64,000 bases of DNA from Lutimaribacter pacificus (GTDB lineage: Bacteria > Pseudomonadota > Alphaproteobacteria > Rhodobacterales > Rhodobacteraceae). Positions 1-15,030 of the stretch are shown here, one piece after another. Position 1 is the first letter of the stretch. Each line of letters begins with the position of its first letter. The notes below the pieces were generated by a model. That model saw nothing but the letters and a program-made list of their open reading frames with translations, did not search any database and was not told the DNA's origin. The position numbers and the translations under genes are program-made. The DNA lies in NCBI RefSeq assembly GCF_900142185.1, contig NZ_FQZZ01000002.1, positions 494,229 through 558,228 of the forward strand. The letters run 5' to 3'.

Positions 1-717
1 GCGCAGGAGACCAGCACCGAGGCACAGCGGCAGCAGGCGTTGTTGAACCAGCAGGTTGCCGCCTTGCGCACGCAACTGGGCGAGTTGCGCGCGCTGCTGG
101 ACGATTACGAGGACCGCGACGCCGCCGCGCGGGTGCAGATCGAAACGCTGGGTTCCGACCTGAACGCCGCGCTGGCGCGTGCCGCGGCCGAGGAACGCCG
201 CCGCCGGCAGCTGGAAGAGGAAGAGCGCAGGCGGCTCGAGGCGGAAAAGGCCGATCTGGAACGCTATCGCAGCGAGTTCTTCGGCCGGTTGCGGGAAATC
301 CTCGGCAACCAGGAGGGCGTGCGGATCGAGGGGGATCGCTTTGTCTTTTCCTCGGAGGTGCTGTTCGATGCGGGCAGCGCGGATCTGAGCCCCGATGGCG
401 AACGCGAGATCGCCAATGTCGCGGGCATCCTGCGCAACGTGGCCGACGATATCCCCGCCGGGATCGACTGGATCATTCGCGTGGACGGGCATACCGACGA
501 CGTGCCGGTGCGGCCCGGCGCGGCCTTTGCAGATAACTGGGAACTCAGCCAGGCGCGTGCGTTGTCGGTGGTGCGCTACATGATCGAGGCGCTCGGTATA
601 CCGCCCGACCGGCTGGCGGCCAACGGGTTCGGGCAATACCAGCCGGTGAACCCCGCCGACACGGCCGAGGCGCGGGCGCAGAACCGGCGGATCGAACTGA
701 AGCTGACCGAACGCTGA
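1..717 (+). CDS. OmpA/MotB-family peptidoglycan-binding protein (5' end outside window)
   Basis: The reading frame is open from the first base, so the gene starts before the window; 238 residues are visible. The first part is a charged, Ala/Glu/Arg-rich coiled coil. It is followed by an OmpA-like domain with the expected DGHTDDVPV, ELSQARALSVVRYM and C-terminal NRRIELKL signatures that bind peptidoglycan. Such proteins in Rhodobacteraceae usually have an N-terminal membrane helix and sit beside a MotA/TolQ-like gene, but that part is not visible here. The likely role is anchoring an inner-membrane complex to the cell wall. The gene converges on the M23 peptidase with only 4 bases between stop codons. 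Confidence 0.9.
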   Translation, partial: AQETSTEAQRQQALLNQQVAALRTQLGELRALLDDYEDRDAAARVQIETLGSDLNAALARAAAEERRRRQLEEEERRRLEAEKADLERYRSEFFGRLREILGNQEGVRIEGDRFVFSSEVLFDAGSADLSPDGEREIANVAGILRNVADDIPAGIDWIIRVDGHTDDVPVRPGAAFADNWELSQARALSVVRYMIEALGIPPDRLAANGFGQYQPVNPADTAEARAQNRRIELKLTER

Positions 718-721
718 AGGC

Positions 722-1683
722 TCAGCCCCCGATCCGCAATTCGGCCGTCACGCTGTCGATCACCGATCCGCCGCGCAACAGCGTGGCGGTGCCGGTATAT
801 GTTCCCGGTGCGGGTGCTGTCCGCAGGCGTTTGCCCGCGGCGCGGAAAAGCTGCGCCTTGGGGGCGTCGATTGTCGTGTCATGGGCGAAGAACGGGCTGC
901 CGTCGGGGGCGAGGATCGTCAGCCGCATCACGTCGCCGGCGCGGGCGCCGAAGGCATAGCCCCACAGCACGACCGCCCCGGTATTGCCGGGCAGGGCGGG
1001 GCTGTGGGCGGTGCCGTCCTTGATCGCGTCGTACTCCGGCACGCGATCGGCGAACCCCGCGCCCAGCAGCCCGCCGGGTGCATAATCGGGCGGGGTCAGC
1101 CAAAGCGTGTTTTCATCCGGCGTGCCGCAGGTGATCCGGCCATCGGGGTCGAACGGATCGACCACCTTGCCGTCTTTGCGCACCGAGAGGTGAAGGTGGG
1201 GAAACTGCGTGCGCCCCGAAAATCCGACCTGCCCCAGAACCTGGCCCATTGCGACGCGCTGGCCGGACTGCACCGTGACCGAACCCTGTTTCAGGTGGCA
1301 ATACTGCGTCTGCCAGCCGCCGCCGTGGTCGATCACCACGCCATTGCCGCAATCCTTGCCCGCGAATGCCTTGGACCAGCCGGTATCGGGCATGTCGCCG
1401 CGCCGCCCGATCACCGTGCCGGGGCTGGCTGCCAGCACATCGACCCCCGCCCGCATCGCGGCAAGGGAGGGCAGGCCGAAATCCGTGCCCTTGTGCCCGT
1501 CATAGGACAGCGGGCCGCAGGTGAAATCCCGCGCGCCGGGGCCGGGATCGGTATCGACGAATTGCTGGATGAAACAGGTGTCGCCCAACGTGCAGTCGAT
1601 GGGTTGGGACAGGGGCAAATCGCCAGCGGCGGCCGGAAGGGCCGCCGCTGTCAGAACCGTTGCCAGCGCAAGGCGCGCGCGCA

Positions 1684-1684
<1 letters not shown>
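722..1684 (-). CDS. M23-family (LytM-type) metallopeptidase, secreted
   Basis: A 320-residue protein with an N-terminal signal peptide (about residues 1-20, ending PAAAG). The M23 zinc-peptidase core shows HKGTD (64-68), a Cys-His pair at 129-130 and HLH (163-165), which are the metal and catalytic residues of LytM-like peptidoglycan endopeptidases. The C-terminal 100 residues look like a beta-rich accessory domain. The protein probably cuts peptide cross-links in the periplasm. An in-frame TTG lies just upstream, but the ATG at 1684 overlaps the clpA stop as TGATG, which favours translational coupling and this start. Confidence 0.9.
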
Positions 1685-4011
<2,327 letters not shown>

Positions 4012-4175
4012 GATACGTGCTCCTGTCTTGTTTGATCGATCGGTCCGCGGGGCAGACCGAACATGGCCTCGATACTTTAAAGTTTGGTCGATATCGGCCG
4101 CGCTTCAAGTTTTTTCTGGGTGCCGCCGATCACAATTCTTGTCCGATCGCCGGCTCCGCTCACGGTTTGGTCTTT

Positions 4176-4943
4176 TCAGAATGCGTCCTTGCGGCGGCGC
4201 ACCTCTGCGAAAACCCGGGCCGGATCCGCGCCCGGCATGTCGACACCGTCCTGAACGCCGGGCTGGTCGGCCCGCAGAAACGGGTTGGTCGCCAGTTCGA
4301 CGGAGAGAAGGGAGGGTACGGTCGGCAGTCCCTTGGCGCGCGCTTCTTCGATGCGGCCGACCCTTGAGATAAGATCGGGATTGCCGGGTTCAATACTCAT
4401 GGCGAAACGCGCGTTCGCGGCGGTGTATTCATGACCCGAGCAGATCAGTGTCTCGGGCGGCAGCGCGGCCAGCTTTTGCAGGCTGTCATACATCTGGTCG
4501 AACGTGCCCTCGAACACGCGGCCGCATCCCAGCGCCATCAGGGAATCGGCGGTGAACGCCACGTGGCTTTGCGGAAAATGAAAGGCGATATGCCCGATCG
4601 TGTGGCCCGAAACGTCGATGACATGCCCGGTTTCGCCGCCGATCCGCACGCTGTCGCCTTCCTTTACCGCGACGTCCAGCGGCGGCAGGCGATGCGCATC
4701 CGCCGCCGCGCCGACAACCCTGGCGGGATGGGCGGCGAGGATCGCGTCGATCCCCTGCACATGGTCGGGATGGTGGTGGGTGATCAGGATATGCGACAAT
4801 CGCCAGCCCCGGCGGTCGAGCTCGTCCAGGATCGGGCCGGCCTCGGGGATGTCGACCAGCGCGGTTTCCCCCGTTTCCCTGTCATGGGCGAGATAGGCGT
4901 AATTGTCGCTCAGGCAGGGGATGGTGACGATCTCAAGGGGCAT
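4176..4943 (-). CDS. gloB: Hydroxyacylglutathione hydrolase (glyoxalase II)
   Basis: A 255-residue metallo-beta-lactamase-fold enzyme of normal glyoxalase II length. The binuclear metal site motif THHHPDH is at residues 55-61, and later histidine and aspartate ligands appear in GHTIGH, FTADSL and CSGHEYT. It hydrolyses S-lactoylglutathione to lactate and glutathione, the second step of methylglyoxal detoxification. The C-terminal region ends in the typical NPFLRAD and VRRRKDAF segments. The gene is divergent from the methyltransferase gene, with 64 bases between the starts, so the two probably have back-to-back promoters. Confidence 0.95.
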   Translation of the reverse strand: MPLEIVTIPCLSDNYAYLAHDRETGETALVDIPEAGPILDELDRRGWRLSHILITHHHPDHVQGIDAILAAHPARVVGAAADAHRLPPLDVAVKEGDSVRIGGETGHVIDVSGHTIGHIAFHFPQSHVAFTADSLMALGCGRVFEGTFDQMYDSLQKLAALPPETLICSGHEYTAANARFAMSIEPGNPDLISRVGRIEEARAKGLPTVPSLLSVELATNPFLRADQPGVQDGVDMPGADPARVFAEVRRRKDAF

Positions 4944-5007
4944 GGCGTTTCATCCTTTGCTTGATATGGTGTGGCCTACAGACTGACGGATCGGGGACCG
5001 GGCCGCA

Positions 5008-5760
5008 ATGCATCTCGACGTGCAGGATCTGCGCAATTTCTATTATCGCAGCGCGCTGGGGCGGGCGGCGCAAAAGTCGGTCCGCGACGCGATGCTGACG
5101 CTGTGGCCCGAGGCGCAGGGCCAGACCGTCGTCGGGTTCGGCTTTGCCGTGCCGCTGCTGCGGCCCTACCTGGCGGATGCGCGGCGGGTGGTCGGGCTGA
5201 TGCCCGGCCCGCAGGGGGTGATGCCCTGGCCGGCGGGTATGCCCAATGTCAGCGTGCTGTGCGAGGAAACGCTGTGGCCGATCGAAACCGGACATGCCGA
5301 CAAGCTGATCCTGCTGCACGGGCTGGAGACCAGCGAGAACCCGACCGCCCTGCTGGAGGAATGCTGCCGGGTGCTGGGGCCGGGGGGCAAGGCGCTGTTC
5401 ATCGTGCCGAACCGCGCCGGGCTGTGGTCGCGGTCGGACCGCACGCCGTTCGGATACGGCCGGCCTTACACGCTGAGCCAGCTCGAGGCGCAGTTGCGCC
5501 GGCATCATTTCCTGCCCGAACGGCACGTGACCACCCTGTTCCAGCCGCCGAGCCACCGGCGCTTCTGGCGCAAGACCGCCCCGTTCTGGGAACGCGCGGG
5601 CCGCAGCCTGCCGCTGGCGATCGCGGGGGGGGTCCTGATCGTCGAGGCGACGAAACGCGTGCACGCACCGACCAACGGGCTGAAAGAGGCGGTGCGCCGC
5701 CCGTTCGAGGTTCTGGACGGGCTGGGCAAGCCGGTTGCGGGGCGCAATCCGGTGCGCTGA
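5008..5760 (+). CDS. Class I SAM-dependent methyltransferase-like protein
   Basis: A 250-residue protein with the layout of a class I methyltransferase: a short N-terminal helical part, [11 protein letters not shown] at the position of the SAM-binding loop, and a post-I region [19 protein letters not shown] leading to [13 protein letters not shown], which is the usual motif III area. The glycine-rich loop is degenerate (GFGFA instead of GxGxG), so binding of SAM is inferred from overall form. Substrate unknown. It is commonly found next to gloB in Rhodobacteraceae. The start ATG at 5008 is divergent from gloB. Confidence 0.75.
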   Translation: MHLDVQDLRNFYYRSALGRAAQKSVRDAMLTLWPEAQGQTVVGFGFAVPLLRPYLADARRVVGLMPGPQGVMPWPAGMPNVSVLCEETLWPIETGHADKLILLHGLETSENPTALLEECCRVLGPGGKALFIVPNRAGLWSRSDRTPFGYGRPYTLSQLEAQLRRHHFLPERHVTTLFQPPSHRRFWRKTAPFWERAGRSLPLAIAGGVLIVEATKRVHAPTNGLKEAVRRPFEVLDGLGKPVAGRNPVR

Positions 5761-6066
5761 GAGGCCCGTTTTCGGGTGATAGCGTTAACGCCCGGGGGCA
5801 AAGCGGCGCGCAGGAATCGGAAAACCGCACGCTGCCGCACAAAAAAGTTGCCCAAGAAATGCGCACAAAGGGTCGCACTTGGGGTAAGTGTTTGAAAACA
5901 CGAAGTATACAATCGCATACGAAAGATTTATAGCAGGTTGCTAGGTCAGGAATGCTCTGCTACACCCCTGCCGAATTTCCGTGACTTGATAACAGTCAGG
6001 CTGTGCAATCACCCCCGGGGCCGCAAGGCCATGCAAGACCGGGGCCAGACTATCGGAAGGGTGGAC
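5761..6066 (+). promoter_or_regulatory. Leader and likely promoter region of the atp operon
   Basis: This 306-base non-coding stretch is less GC-rich than its surroundings around 5820-5940. The best sigma70-like match is TTGCTA at 5938-5943, a 17-base spacer and TACACC at 5961-5966. The transcript leader then holds a GC-rich hairpin made of CCCCGG (near 6012-6017) and CCGGGG (near 6040-6045), enclosing a smaller GGCC-GCAA-GGCC stem. GGAAGG at 6055-6060 is the ribosome-binding site of atpH. A short CCCG-TTTT-CGGG stem just after 5760 may end the methyltransferase transcript. Confidence 0.5.
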
Positions 6067-6627
6067 GTGTCCGAACCAGCTTCGATTTCCTCCGGCATCG
6101 CCGCGCGCTATGCCACGGCCGTCTTTGAACTGGCCAAAGAAGACAAATCCGTCGCCAAGATCGAATCCGACCTGGATGCGCTGGACGCCGCGCTGACCGA
6201 CAGCGCAGATTTCCGCGACCTGATCGCGTCGCCGGTGTATTCGCGCGATGCGCAGGGCAAGGCCATCACGGCACTGGCCGGCAAGATGGGCCTGACCCCG
6301 GTGATGACCAACGTGCTGGCCCTGATGGCGCAGAAACGCCGCCTGTTCGTGCTGCCGCAGCTGGTTTCCACGCTGCGCGCCCGGATCGCCGAGGACAAGG
6401 GCGAGGTGACCGCCGACGTGGTGAGCGCCAAGGCCCTGACCAAGACGCAGGCCGACAAGCTTGCCAGGACGCTGAAAGAGCGTGTGGGCAAGGACGTCAA
6501 GATCAACGCGACCGTCGATGAAAGCCTCATCGGCGGTCTTATCGTCAAAGTGGGTTCGAAGATGATCGACACGTCGATCGCTTCGAAGCTGAACTCCCTC
6601 CAGAATGCAATGAAAGAGGTCGGATAA
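6067..6627 (+). CDS. atpH: F1-ATP synthase delta subunit
   Basis: A 186-residue delta subunit (OSCP homologue) that links the F1 head to the peripheral stalk of the ATP synthase. The N-terminal helical domain begins [17 protein letters not shown] and the C-terminal part contains the conserved [17 protein letters not shown] place the start at the GTG at 6067, six bases after GGAAGG; this gives the usual length. A second GTG two codons upstream and longer in-frame extensions are less likely. It is the first gene of atpHAGDC, and its stop is directly followed by the atpA ATG. Confidence 0.93.
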   Translation: MSEPASISSGIAARYATAVFELAKEDKSVAKIESDLDALDAALTDSADFRDLIASPVYSRDAQGKAITALAGKMGLTPVMTNVLALMAQKRRLFVLPQLVSTLRARIAEDKGEVTADVVSAKALTKTQADKLARTLKERVGKDVKINATVDESLIGGLIVKVGSKMIDTSIASKLNSLQNAMKEVG

Positions 6628-8163
<1,536 letters not shown>

Positions 8164-8175
8164 GGAGACGAGGCT

Positions 8176-9054
8176 ATGCCAAGTCTTAAGGACCTGAAAA
8201 ACCGGATCGAGTCGGTCAAGTCGACCCGCAAGATCACCAAGGCCATGCAGATGGTGGCCGCCGCGAAACTGCGGCGGGCACAGGACGCGGCCGAGGCGGC
8301 CCGGCCCTACGCGGAACGGTTCAATGCCGTGATGGCGGGGCTGGCGGCATCGGTCGGCGAGTCCGACAGCGCCCCCCGGCTGCTGAGCGGTACCGGCAAG
8401 GACGACGTGCACCTGCTGGTCGTCCTGACGGCCGAGCGCGGGCTTTGCGGTGGCTTCAACGCCAACATCGCCAAGCTTGCCAAGCAGCACGCCGACAAGC
8501 TCAAGGCCGAGGGAAAGACCGTCAAGATCCTGACCGTCGGCAAGAAGGGCCGCGACAACATGAAGCGTGATTACGGCGACCTGTTCGTCGGGCACGTGGA
8601 CCTGACCGAGGTCAAGCGCGTCGGTTATTCCAATGCGCAGGACATCGCGCGCGACATCCTTGGCCGTTTCGACGACGGCGAGTTCGACGTTGCGACGATC
8701 TTCTACGCGGAATTCGTCAACGTGGTCAGCCAGATCCCCACCGCGCAACAGATCATCCCGGCCTCGTTCGAGGAACGGGACGACGCCGAAGGCGCCTCCA
8801 CGCTCTATGATTACGAGCCGGACGAAGAGGCCATCCTGGCCGACCTTCTGCCGCGCGGCGTGGCGACACAGATCTTTGCGGCACTTCTGGAAAACGGTGC
8901 GTCCGAGCAGGGCGCGCGGATGTCGGCCATGGACAACGCAACGCGCAACGCGGGTGAGATGATCGACAAGCTGACGATCGAATACAACCGCTCGCGCCAG
9001 GCCGTGATCACCAACGAGCTTATTGAAATCATCTCGGGCGCCGAGGCGCTCTAA
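8176..9054 (+). CDS. atpG: F1-ATP synthase gamma subunit
   Basis: A 292-residue gamma subunit, the central rotating stalk of F1. The N-terminal coiled-coil start [20 protein letters not shown] and the [12 protein letters not shown] motif are typical, as is the C-terminal helix containing [17 protein letters not shown] and [15 protein letters not shown]. It sits 12 bases after atpA, with a ribosome-binding site AAGGAG right after the atpA stop. Confidence 0.98.
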   Translation: MPSLKDLKNRIESVKSTRKITKAMQMVAAAKLRRAQDAAEAARPYAERFNAVMAGLAASVGESDSAPRLLSGTGKDDVHLLVVLTAERGLCGGFNANIAKLAKQHADKLKAEGKTVKILTVGKKGRDNMKRDYGDLFVGHVDLTEVKRVGYSNAQDIARDILGRFDDGEFDVATIFYAEFVNVVSQIPTAQQIIPASFEERDDAEGASTLYDYEPDEEAILADLLPRGVATQIFAALLENGASEQGARMSAMDNATRNAGEMIDKLTIEYNRSRQAVITNELIEIISGAEAL

Positions 9055-9072
9055 GAGGACGGAGACGAATAG

Positions 9073-10497
<1,425 letters not shown>

Positions 10498-10509
10498 GGA
10501 GGGCCAATC

Positions 10510-10941
10510 ATGGCAGATACGATGCAATTCGACCTCGTCAGCCCGGAGCGGAGCCTTGCTTCGCTTCAGGTGGCGTCGGTGCAGATCCCGGGTGCGGATG
10601 GCGACCTGACGGCGATGAAGGATCATGCGCCGCTGATCACCACCCTGCGCCCCGGTGTGCTGACGGTTCAGGGGCCGGAGGGTGAGGCCAAATACGTCGT
10701 GACCGGCGGTTTCGCCGAAATCAGCGGCGAAGGCACCACCGTTCTGGCCGAACGCGCCGTGCCGGCCACGGACATGACCGAAGAGGTCTATCACGACATG
10801 GTCCGCAGCGCGCACGAGGCTCACGCCAAGGCGCGCGAGACCTTCCAGAACGAGCCGGGCCTGGTCGACGACGCGGCCAAGCTGCTGGCCGACATGGTGG
10901 CCATGGGTGGTCATATCGGGCTGAACCCGCCGAATTTCTGA
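10510..10941 (+). CDS. atpC: F1-ATP synthase epsilon subunit
   Basis: A 143-residue epsilon subunit. The N-terminal beta sandwich is clear ([40 protein letters not shown]), followed by a short helical C-terminal domain that in homologues can inhibit ATP hydrolysis. It is the last gene of the operon: a strong intrinsic terminator follows 19 bases after its stop. The F0 genes are absent, consistent with the split F0/F1 arrangement known in Rhodobacterales. Confidence 0.96.
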   Translation: MADTMQFDLVSPERSLASLQVASVQIPGADGDLTAMKDHAPLITTLRPGVLTVQGPEGEAKYVVTGGFAEISGEGTTVLAERAVPATDMTEEVYHDMVRSAHEAHAKARETFQNEPGLVDDAAKLLADMVAMGGHIGLNPPNF

Positions 10942-10960
10942 GGCGGCACGGATATCTGAA

Positions 10961-10990
10961 AAGGCCCCTGCATCGCCGGGGCCTTTTTTT
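10961..10990 (+). terminator. Intrinsic terminator of the atp operon
   Basis: The perfect stem AAGGCCCC (10961-10968) pairs with GGGGCCTT (10978-10985) and runs straight into a tract of seven T residues. It lies directly after atpC and before the lectin gene. Confidence 0.93.
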
Positions 10991-11056
10991 CTTTTACTCC
11001 AAAGTTTTGCCGGATTTGTCCGGTATCCGGCGCGCAAGTGAAAGAGTGTTGAGCGC

Positions 11057-11407
11057 ATGAAACGGCTGGCGACGCACAGAATCGGGATCGACCAGGGCGA
11101 CAACGTCCTGTTCTCGGATTACGAGGACGGGGGCGAGATGTGGACCGGCGAAGGCCCGCGCGAACGCCGCAAGCCGGTCAGGTTCAGCGATACATTTCGA
11201 TCGGTGCCGGCCGTGCATTGCGCGCTCAGCATGTGGGACGTGGATCACGCCCATAACGTGCGCGCGGATGTCAGCGCCGAGAATGTCACCGAAACGGGGT
11301 TCGACCTGGTCTTTCGCACCTGGGGCGATACGCGCGTCGCGCGGGCCCGCGTCGGCTGGATGGCCATCGGCGAGGTCGCCGATGACGACGATTGGGACCT
11401 TTACTGA
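11057..11407 (+). CDS. H-type lectin domain protein
   Basis: A 116-residue protein that is almost entirely one H-type lectin domain (the discoidin/Helix pomatia agglutinin fold): FSDTFRSVPAVHCALSMWD, a central NVTETGFDLVFRTWGDTRVA and the final VGWMAIGE match the family pattern. Members bind N-acetylgalactosamine-like sugars, but binding here is inferred only. No signal peptide is visible, so export is unclear. The ribosome-binding site is weak. It stands alone between the atp terminator and prs, convergent with prs with 22 bases between stops. Confidence 0.8.
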   Translation: MKRLATHRIGIDQGDNVLFSDYEDGGEMWTGEGPRERRKPVRFSDTFRSVPAVHCALSMWDVDHAHNVRADVSAENVTETGFDLVFRTWGDTRVARARVGWMAIGEVADDDDWDLY

Positions 11408-11429
11408 AATTGCCCGGCAAGGCGCCCGG

Positions 11430-12440
11430 TTACAGGATGCCTTCGTAGATCGGCGCCAGTGTCTCGTTCTCGAACAGCGACGACACGCTGGTGCCGTGCC
11501 AGATGTTCAGGATTGCCTGCGCGAACATCGGCGCAGTGGGCAGGATGCGGATGTTGCGCGCGGATTTGACCGCATCGCTCGGTTCGATCGAATCCGAGAT
11601 CACCAGCGATTTCATCACCGAATTGGTGATCCGCTCGACCGCCGGGCCAGACAGGACGCCATGGGTGATATAGCTGTGCACTTCGGTCGCGCCGTGTTCC
11701 ATCAGGACCTCGGCCGCCTTGCACAGCGTGCCGGCGGTGTCGCAGATATCGTCGACGATGATGCATTTCTTGCCCGAGACATTGCCGATGACGGTCATTT
11801 CGGCGATCTCACCCGGCTTTTCGCGGCGCTTGTCCACGATGGCCAGCGGTGCGTTGATCCGTTTGGCCAGCTCGCGCGCACGCGCCACGCCGCCCACATC
11901 GGGGCTGACGACCATCACGTCGCCCAGGCTGTCCTTGAACTGGTTCAGGATATCCAGCGCAAAGATCGGTGAGGCATAGAGGTTGTCCACCGGAATGTCG
12001 AAGAACCCCTGGATCTGCGCCGCGTGCAGGTCCATCGTCAGCACCCGCTCGATCCCGGCCTCGACCATCATGTTGGCGACCAGCTTGGCCGAGATCGGTG
12101 TGCGGGCCTTGGTGCGGCGATCCTGTCGTGCATAGCCGAAATAGGGCACAACCGCGGTGATGCGCGCCGCCGACGACCGGCGCAGCGCATCGGAAATGAT
12201 CAGCAATTCCATGAGGTTGTCGTTGGCCGGGTTCGAGGTCGACTGGATCACGAACATGTCCTCGCCCCGGACGTTCTCATAGACCTCGACAAATATCTCC
12301 TGATCGTTGAACCTTTCGACCCGCGCATCGACCAGTTTCTGCGACATGCCGCGATGCATCGACATTCGGCGCGTGATGGCATTGGCCAGCGGAAGATTGG
12401 CATTGCCGGAAATCAGCTTGGGTTCGGTGATGGTGGGCAT
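11430..12440 (-). CDS. prs: Ribose-phosphate pyrophosphokinase
   Basis: A 336-residue PRPP synthetase that makes phosphoribosyl pyrophosphate for purine, pyrimidine, histidine and NAD synthesis. The N-terminal [13 protein letters not shown], the Mg-binding [18 protein letters not shown] and the PRPP-binding [16 protein letters not shown] are all present. The frame runs further upstream, but homologues start at MPTITEPK (ATG at 12440), and the extra residues are not family-like. It is divergent from the isomerase gene with 104 bases between the starts. Confidence 0.96.
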   Translation of the reverse strand: MPTITEPKLISGNANLPLANAITRRMSMHRGMSQKLVDARVERFNDQEIFVEVYENVRGEDMFVIQSTSNPANDNLMELLIISDALRRSSAARITAVVPYFGYARQDRRTKARTPISAKLVANMMVEAGIERVLTMDLHAAQIQGFFDIPVDNLYASPIFALDILNQFKDSLGDVMVVSPDVGGVARARELAKRINAPLAIVDKRREKPGEIAEMTVIGNVSGKKCIIVDDICDTAGTLCKAAEVLMEHGATEVHSYITHGVLSGPAVERITNSVMKSLVISDSIEPSDAVKSARNIRILPTAPMFAQAILNIWHGTSVSSLFENETLAPIYEGIL

Positions 12441-12544
12441 GGCAGCGGTTCCAGGAGGTGTGGGAAATGACAGATTCGTGACGTTGACACTGCCTAGCAT
12501 CTGAATACGGTCGGGCAAACCTATGCATTCGGGGAACTGCGCAA

Positions 12545-13144
12545 ATGGCTCATATCGACTACTTTTTTTCAACGCTGTCACCTTATTGCTATCTTGCCGG
12601 CACCCGGCTGGAGGAGATCGCCGCACGCCATGGCGCGACCATCACCTACAAGCCCTTCGATCTGCTGGCCGCGCTGCCCCGGACCGGAGGGTTGCCGTCC
12701 AGTCAGCGGCACCCGTCGCGCAACGCCTATCGCGCGCAGGAATTGCCGCGCACGGCCCGGAAACTGGGGATGCCGCTGAACTTCCAGCCCGCGCATTTTC
12801 CAACCAATGCCGCGCCCTCGTCCTATGCGGTCATCGCGGCGCAGGCGGCGGGCGGTGGCGACCTGGGGGCGCTGGTGCATGCGATCCCGCGCGCCGTCTG
12901 GGTCGAGGATCGTGACATCGCGCAGGACGACGTGATCCGCGATTGCCTGGGCGCGGCCGGTTTCGATCCCGCGCTGGCCGACAAGGGCCTGCTGGCGGGG
13001 GCCGAAACCTATGCCGCCAACCTGGAAGAGGCGGTCGGCCGCGGCGTTTTCGGGGCGCCCTTCTACATCACGGACGACGGCCAGATGTTCTGGGGGCAGG
13101 ACCATCTGGACGATCTCGACGCCTGCCTGGCAGGCGATCTCTGA
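12545..13144 (+). CDS. 2-hydroxychromene-2-carboxylate isomerase family protein (DsbA fold)
   Basis: A 199-residue protein of the HCCA isomerase/GST-kappa branch of the thioredoxin fold. It begins [16 protein letters not shown], where SPY replaces the CXXC of true DsbA; this serine is the catalytic residue in HCCA isomerases. The C-terminal [20 protein letters not shown] is also typical. HCCA isomerases act in naphthalene breakdown, but many chromosomal members have unknown glutathione-linked substrates; no aromatic-degradation genes are nearby. Its stop overlaps the hydrolase start as TGATG. Confidence 0.85.
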   Translation: MAHIDYFFSTLSPYCYLAGTRLEEIAARHGATITYKPFDLLAALPRTGGLPSSQRHPSRNAYRAQELPRTARKLGMPLNFQPAHFPTNAAPSSYAVIAAQAAGGGDLGALVHAIPRAVWVEDRDIAQDDVIRDCLGAAGFDPALADKGLLAGAETYAANLEEAVGRGVFGAPFYITDDGQMFWGQDHLDDLDACLAGDL

Positions 13145-13980
13145 TGCCCGTCGACAAGCGCGGCGGCGTGGACACGCATTGGGTGCGCATGGGGCATGGC
13201 CGGCGCAAGGCGCTGCTGCTGCACTGTTCCATGGGCCATGCCGGTGGCTGGCAGGGTATGGCGCGGGCGCTGGACGACATGCTGGACATGGTGGCCTTCG
13301 ACCTGCCGGGCCATGGCCGCAGCGCCGACTGGGACGGGGTCAGCGACCTGCAGACGGTGTCGATGCAGATGGCGCTGGATTTCCTTGACCCCGCACAGCC
13401 GATGGACCTGATCGGCCACAGCTTCGGCGGCACCATCGCGGCGCGCATCGCTGCCGAACGGCCGGAACTGGTGCGCAGCCTCGTGCTGATCGAGCCGGTG
13501 CTTTTCGCCGTGGCGCTTCAGGATCGTCCCGACCTGAAAGAAGTGCATGGCGAGGAGATGCACGACTATTTCAGCGCGATCGAGGCCGGTGAACTGGAAC
13601 AGGCCACGCGCATCTTCAGCCGGTTCTGGGGCGATGGCCGCGCGTGGGACACGATCCCCGAGCCGCAACGCGCCGCGATGATCAAACGCATTCTTCTGGT
13701 CGAGGCGGGGGCGCCGCAGATCTATGGCGACCTTTCTGGCCTTCAGTCCAGCGGCGCGCTCAACCGGATCGGCCACCCGACGCTGCTGATCGAGGGCGCG
13801 GCCTCGCCGCGCTATATCGCGGCGATCAATGACGGGCTGATGGCGCGGCTGCGCCGGGCCGAGCGCGTGGTGATCGACGGGGCGGGGCACATGGTGCCGA
13901 TCACCCATCCCGACGAGGTCGCCGCACAGGTGCGTGGCTTCCTTGAAACCGTGCCCGAGGAACAGCCCACGTTGCCGTGA
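13144..13980 (+). CDS. Alpha/beta hydrolase
   Basis: A 278-residue alpha/beta-hydrolase-fold enzyme. The nucleophile elbow GHSFGG is at 91-96 (Ser93), the oxyanion area LLLHCSMGHAGG near 25-35, and the catalytic histidine probably in GAGHMVPITHP close to the C-terminus. Substrate unknown; it resembles esterases and C-C hydrolases. The start ATG overlaps the stop of the isomerase gene by one base, so the two are co-translated and may act in one pathway. It converges on the threonine aldolase gene with 3 bases between stops. Confidence 0.85.
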   Translation: MPVDKRGGVDTHWVRMGHGRRKALLLHCSMGHAGGWQGMARALDDMLDMVAFDLPGHGRSADWDGVSDLQTVSMQMALDFLDPAQPMDLIGHSFGGTIAARIAAERPELVRSLVLIEPVLFAVALQDRPDLKEVHGEEMHDYFSAIEAGELEQATRIFSRFWGDGRAWDTIPEPQRAAMIKRILLVEAGAPQIYGDLSGLQSSGALNRIGHPTLLIEGAASPRYIAAINDGLMARLRRAERVVIDGAGHMVPITHPDEVAAQVRGFLETVPEEQPTLP

Positions 13981-13983
13981 CGG

Positions 13984-15030
13984 TCAGCCCTTTGCCAGAT
14001 CCACGAACCGGTCGATCTGGTCGTCGCCGATCGACCAGTCGGTGACCATCCGGCTGGGCAGCAACTCGTCCGGGTCGCCGCTGTCGGCATCGCCCGCCAG
14101 CAGGTAATAGACCGCGCCGCCATCCTGCAGCCGCTTGTGCACCGCGCGCGGCATGTCGGCGAAGATGATATTGGCCTGCGGGTCGTGCAGCATCCGAACG
14201 CCCGGCACGCCCGCCAGCCCGTCGGCCAGCCGGCGGCAATTGGCGTTCGCGGCCCGCGCGCTGGTCAGCCACAGGTCGTCGGTCAGATAGGCCTCCATCT
14301 GGGCCGAAAGATAGCGGTGCTTGGAAAACAGATGCGCACCCCGCTTGCGGCGCAGCTCGAACTCCCACGCCTTGCCGGGGTCGAAGAATATCACAGCCTC
14401 GACACCGGGGCAGCCGTTCTTGGTGCCGCCGAAACTGACCGCGTCGATCCCGGCCTTCCACGTCATTTCCGACGGCGTGCAGCCAAGCGCCACCAGCGCG
14501 TTGGCAAAACGCGCACCGTCAAGATGCGCCTGCTGGCCGAAATCGCGGGAAACGGCGGTCAGCGCGGCGATCTCGTCCACGGTATAGACGCGACCCCTTT
14601 CGGTGGCCTGCGTGATCGACACCGGCCCACGCTGCGGCCCGTGCACGCCACGCGTTTCCTCGGCGGCGAACGCGGCGCGCAGGCTGTCGGGGGTCATCTT
14701 GTCGCTGTCGCCCACCAGCGTCAGCTTGGCGCCGCCGGTATAGAATTCGGGCGCGTTGCATTCGTCCTCGTGGATATGGGCCACGGGCGAACAGAACACC
14801 GTTTCGAAGGGCTGGCACATGCAGGCCAGCGCCAGCGAATTGGCCGCCGTGCCGGTGGCGACAAGGTGAATGGCGGCCTCGGGCGCCTCGAATACCTCGC
14901 GGATGCGGGCGGTGACACGCTCCATGATGGCATCGGCGCCGTAGGGCAGGGCATAGCCCCGGTTGGCGTCCAGCATCGCCTGCATGATCTGCGGATGGGC
15001 GGGGCCCGCGTTGTCGGAAGCGAAAAACAT
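13984..15030 (-). CDS. ltaE: Low-specificity threonine aldolase (PLP-dependent)
   Basis: A 348-residue fold-type I PLP enzyme that cleaves threonine or allo-threonine to glycine and acetaldehyde. The family motifs are HLDGARFANALVALG (169-183) and the PLP-binding lysine in SFGGTKNG (Lys204). Length fits the family. It is the last gene of a ribF-ycgN-ltaE unit: its ATG overlaps the ycgN stop as TGATG. The family also includes beta-hydroxyaspartate and phenylserine aldolases, so exact specificity is open. Confidence 0.9.
   Translation of the reverse strand: MFFASDNAGPAHPQIMQAMLDANRGYALPYGADAIMERVTARIREVFEAPEAAIHLVATGTAANSLALACMCQPFETVFCSPVAHIHEDECNAPEFYTGGAKLTLVGDSDKMTPDSLRAAFAAEETRGVHGPQRGPVSITQATERGRVYTVDEIAALTAVSRDFGQQAHLDGARFANALVALGCTPSEMTWKAGIDAVSFGGTKNGCPGVEAVIFFDPGKAWEFELRRKRGAHLFSKHRYLSAQMEAYLTDDLWLTSARAANANCRRLADGLAGVPGVRMLHDPQANIIFADMPRAVHKRLQDGGAVYYLLAGDADSGDPDELLPSRMVTDWSIGDDQIDRFVDLAKG

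Noticed and set aside
5986..5999. FNR-like TTGATAACAGTCAG in the atp leader
   Set aside because: The palindrome is imperfect and lies downstream of the likely promoter; chance is as good an explanation.
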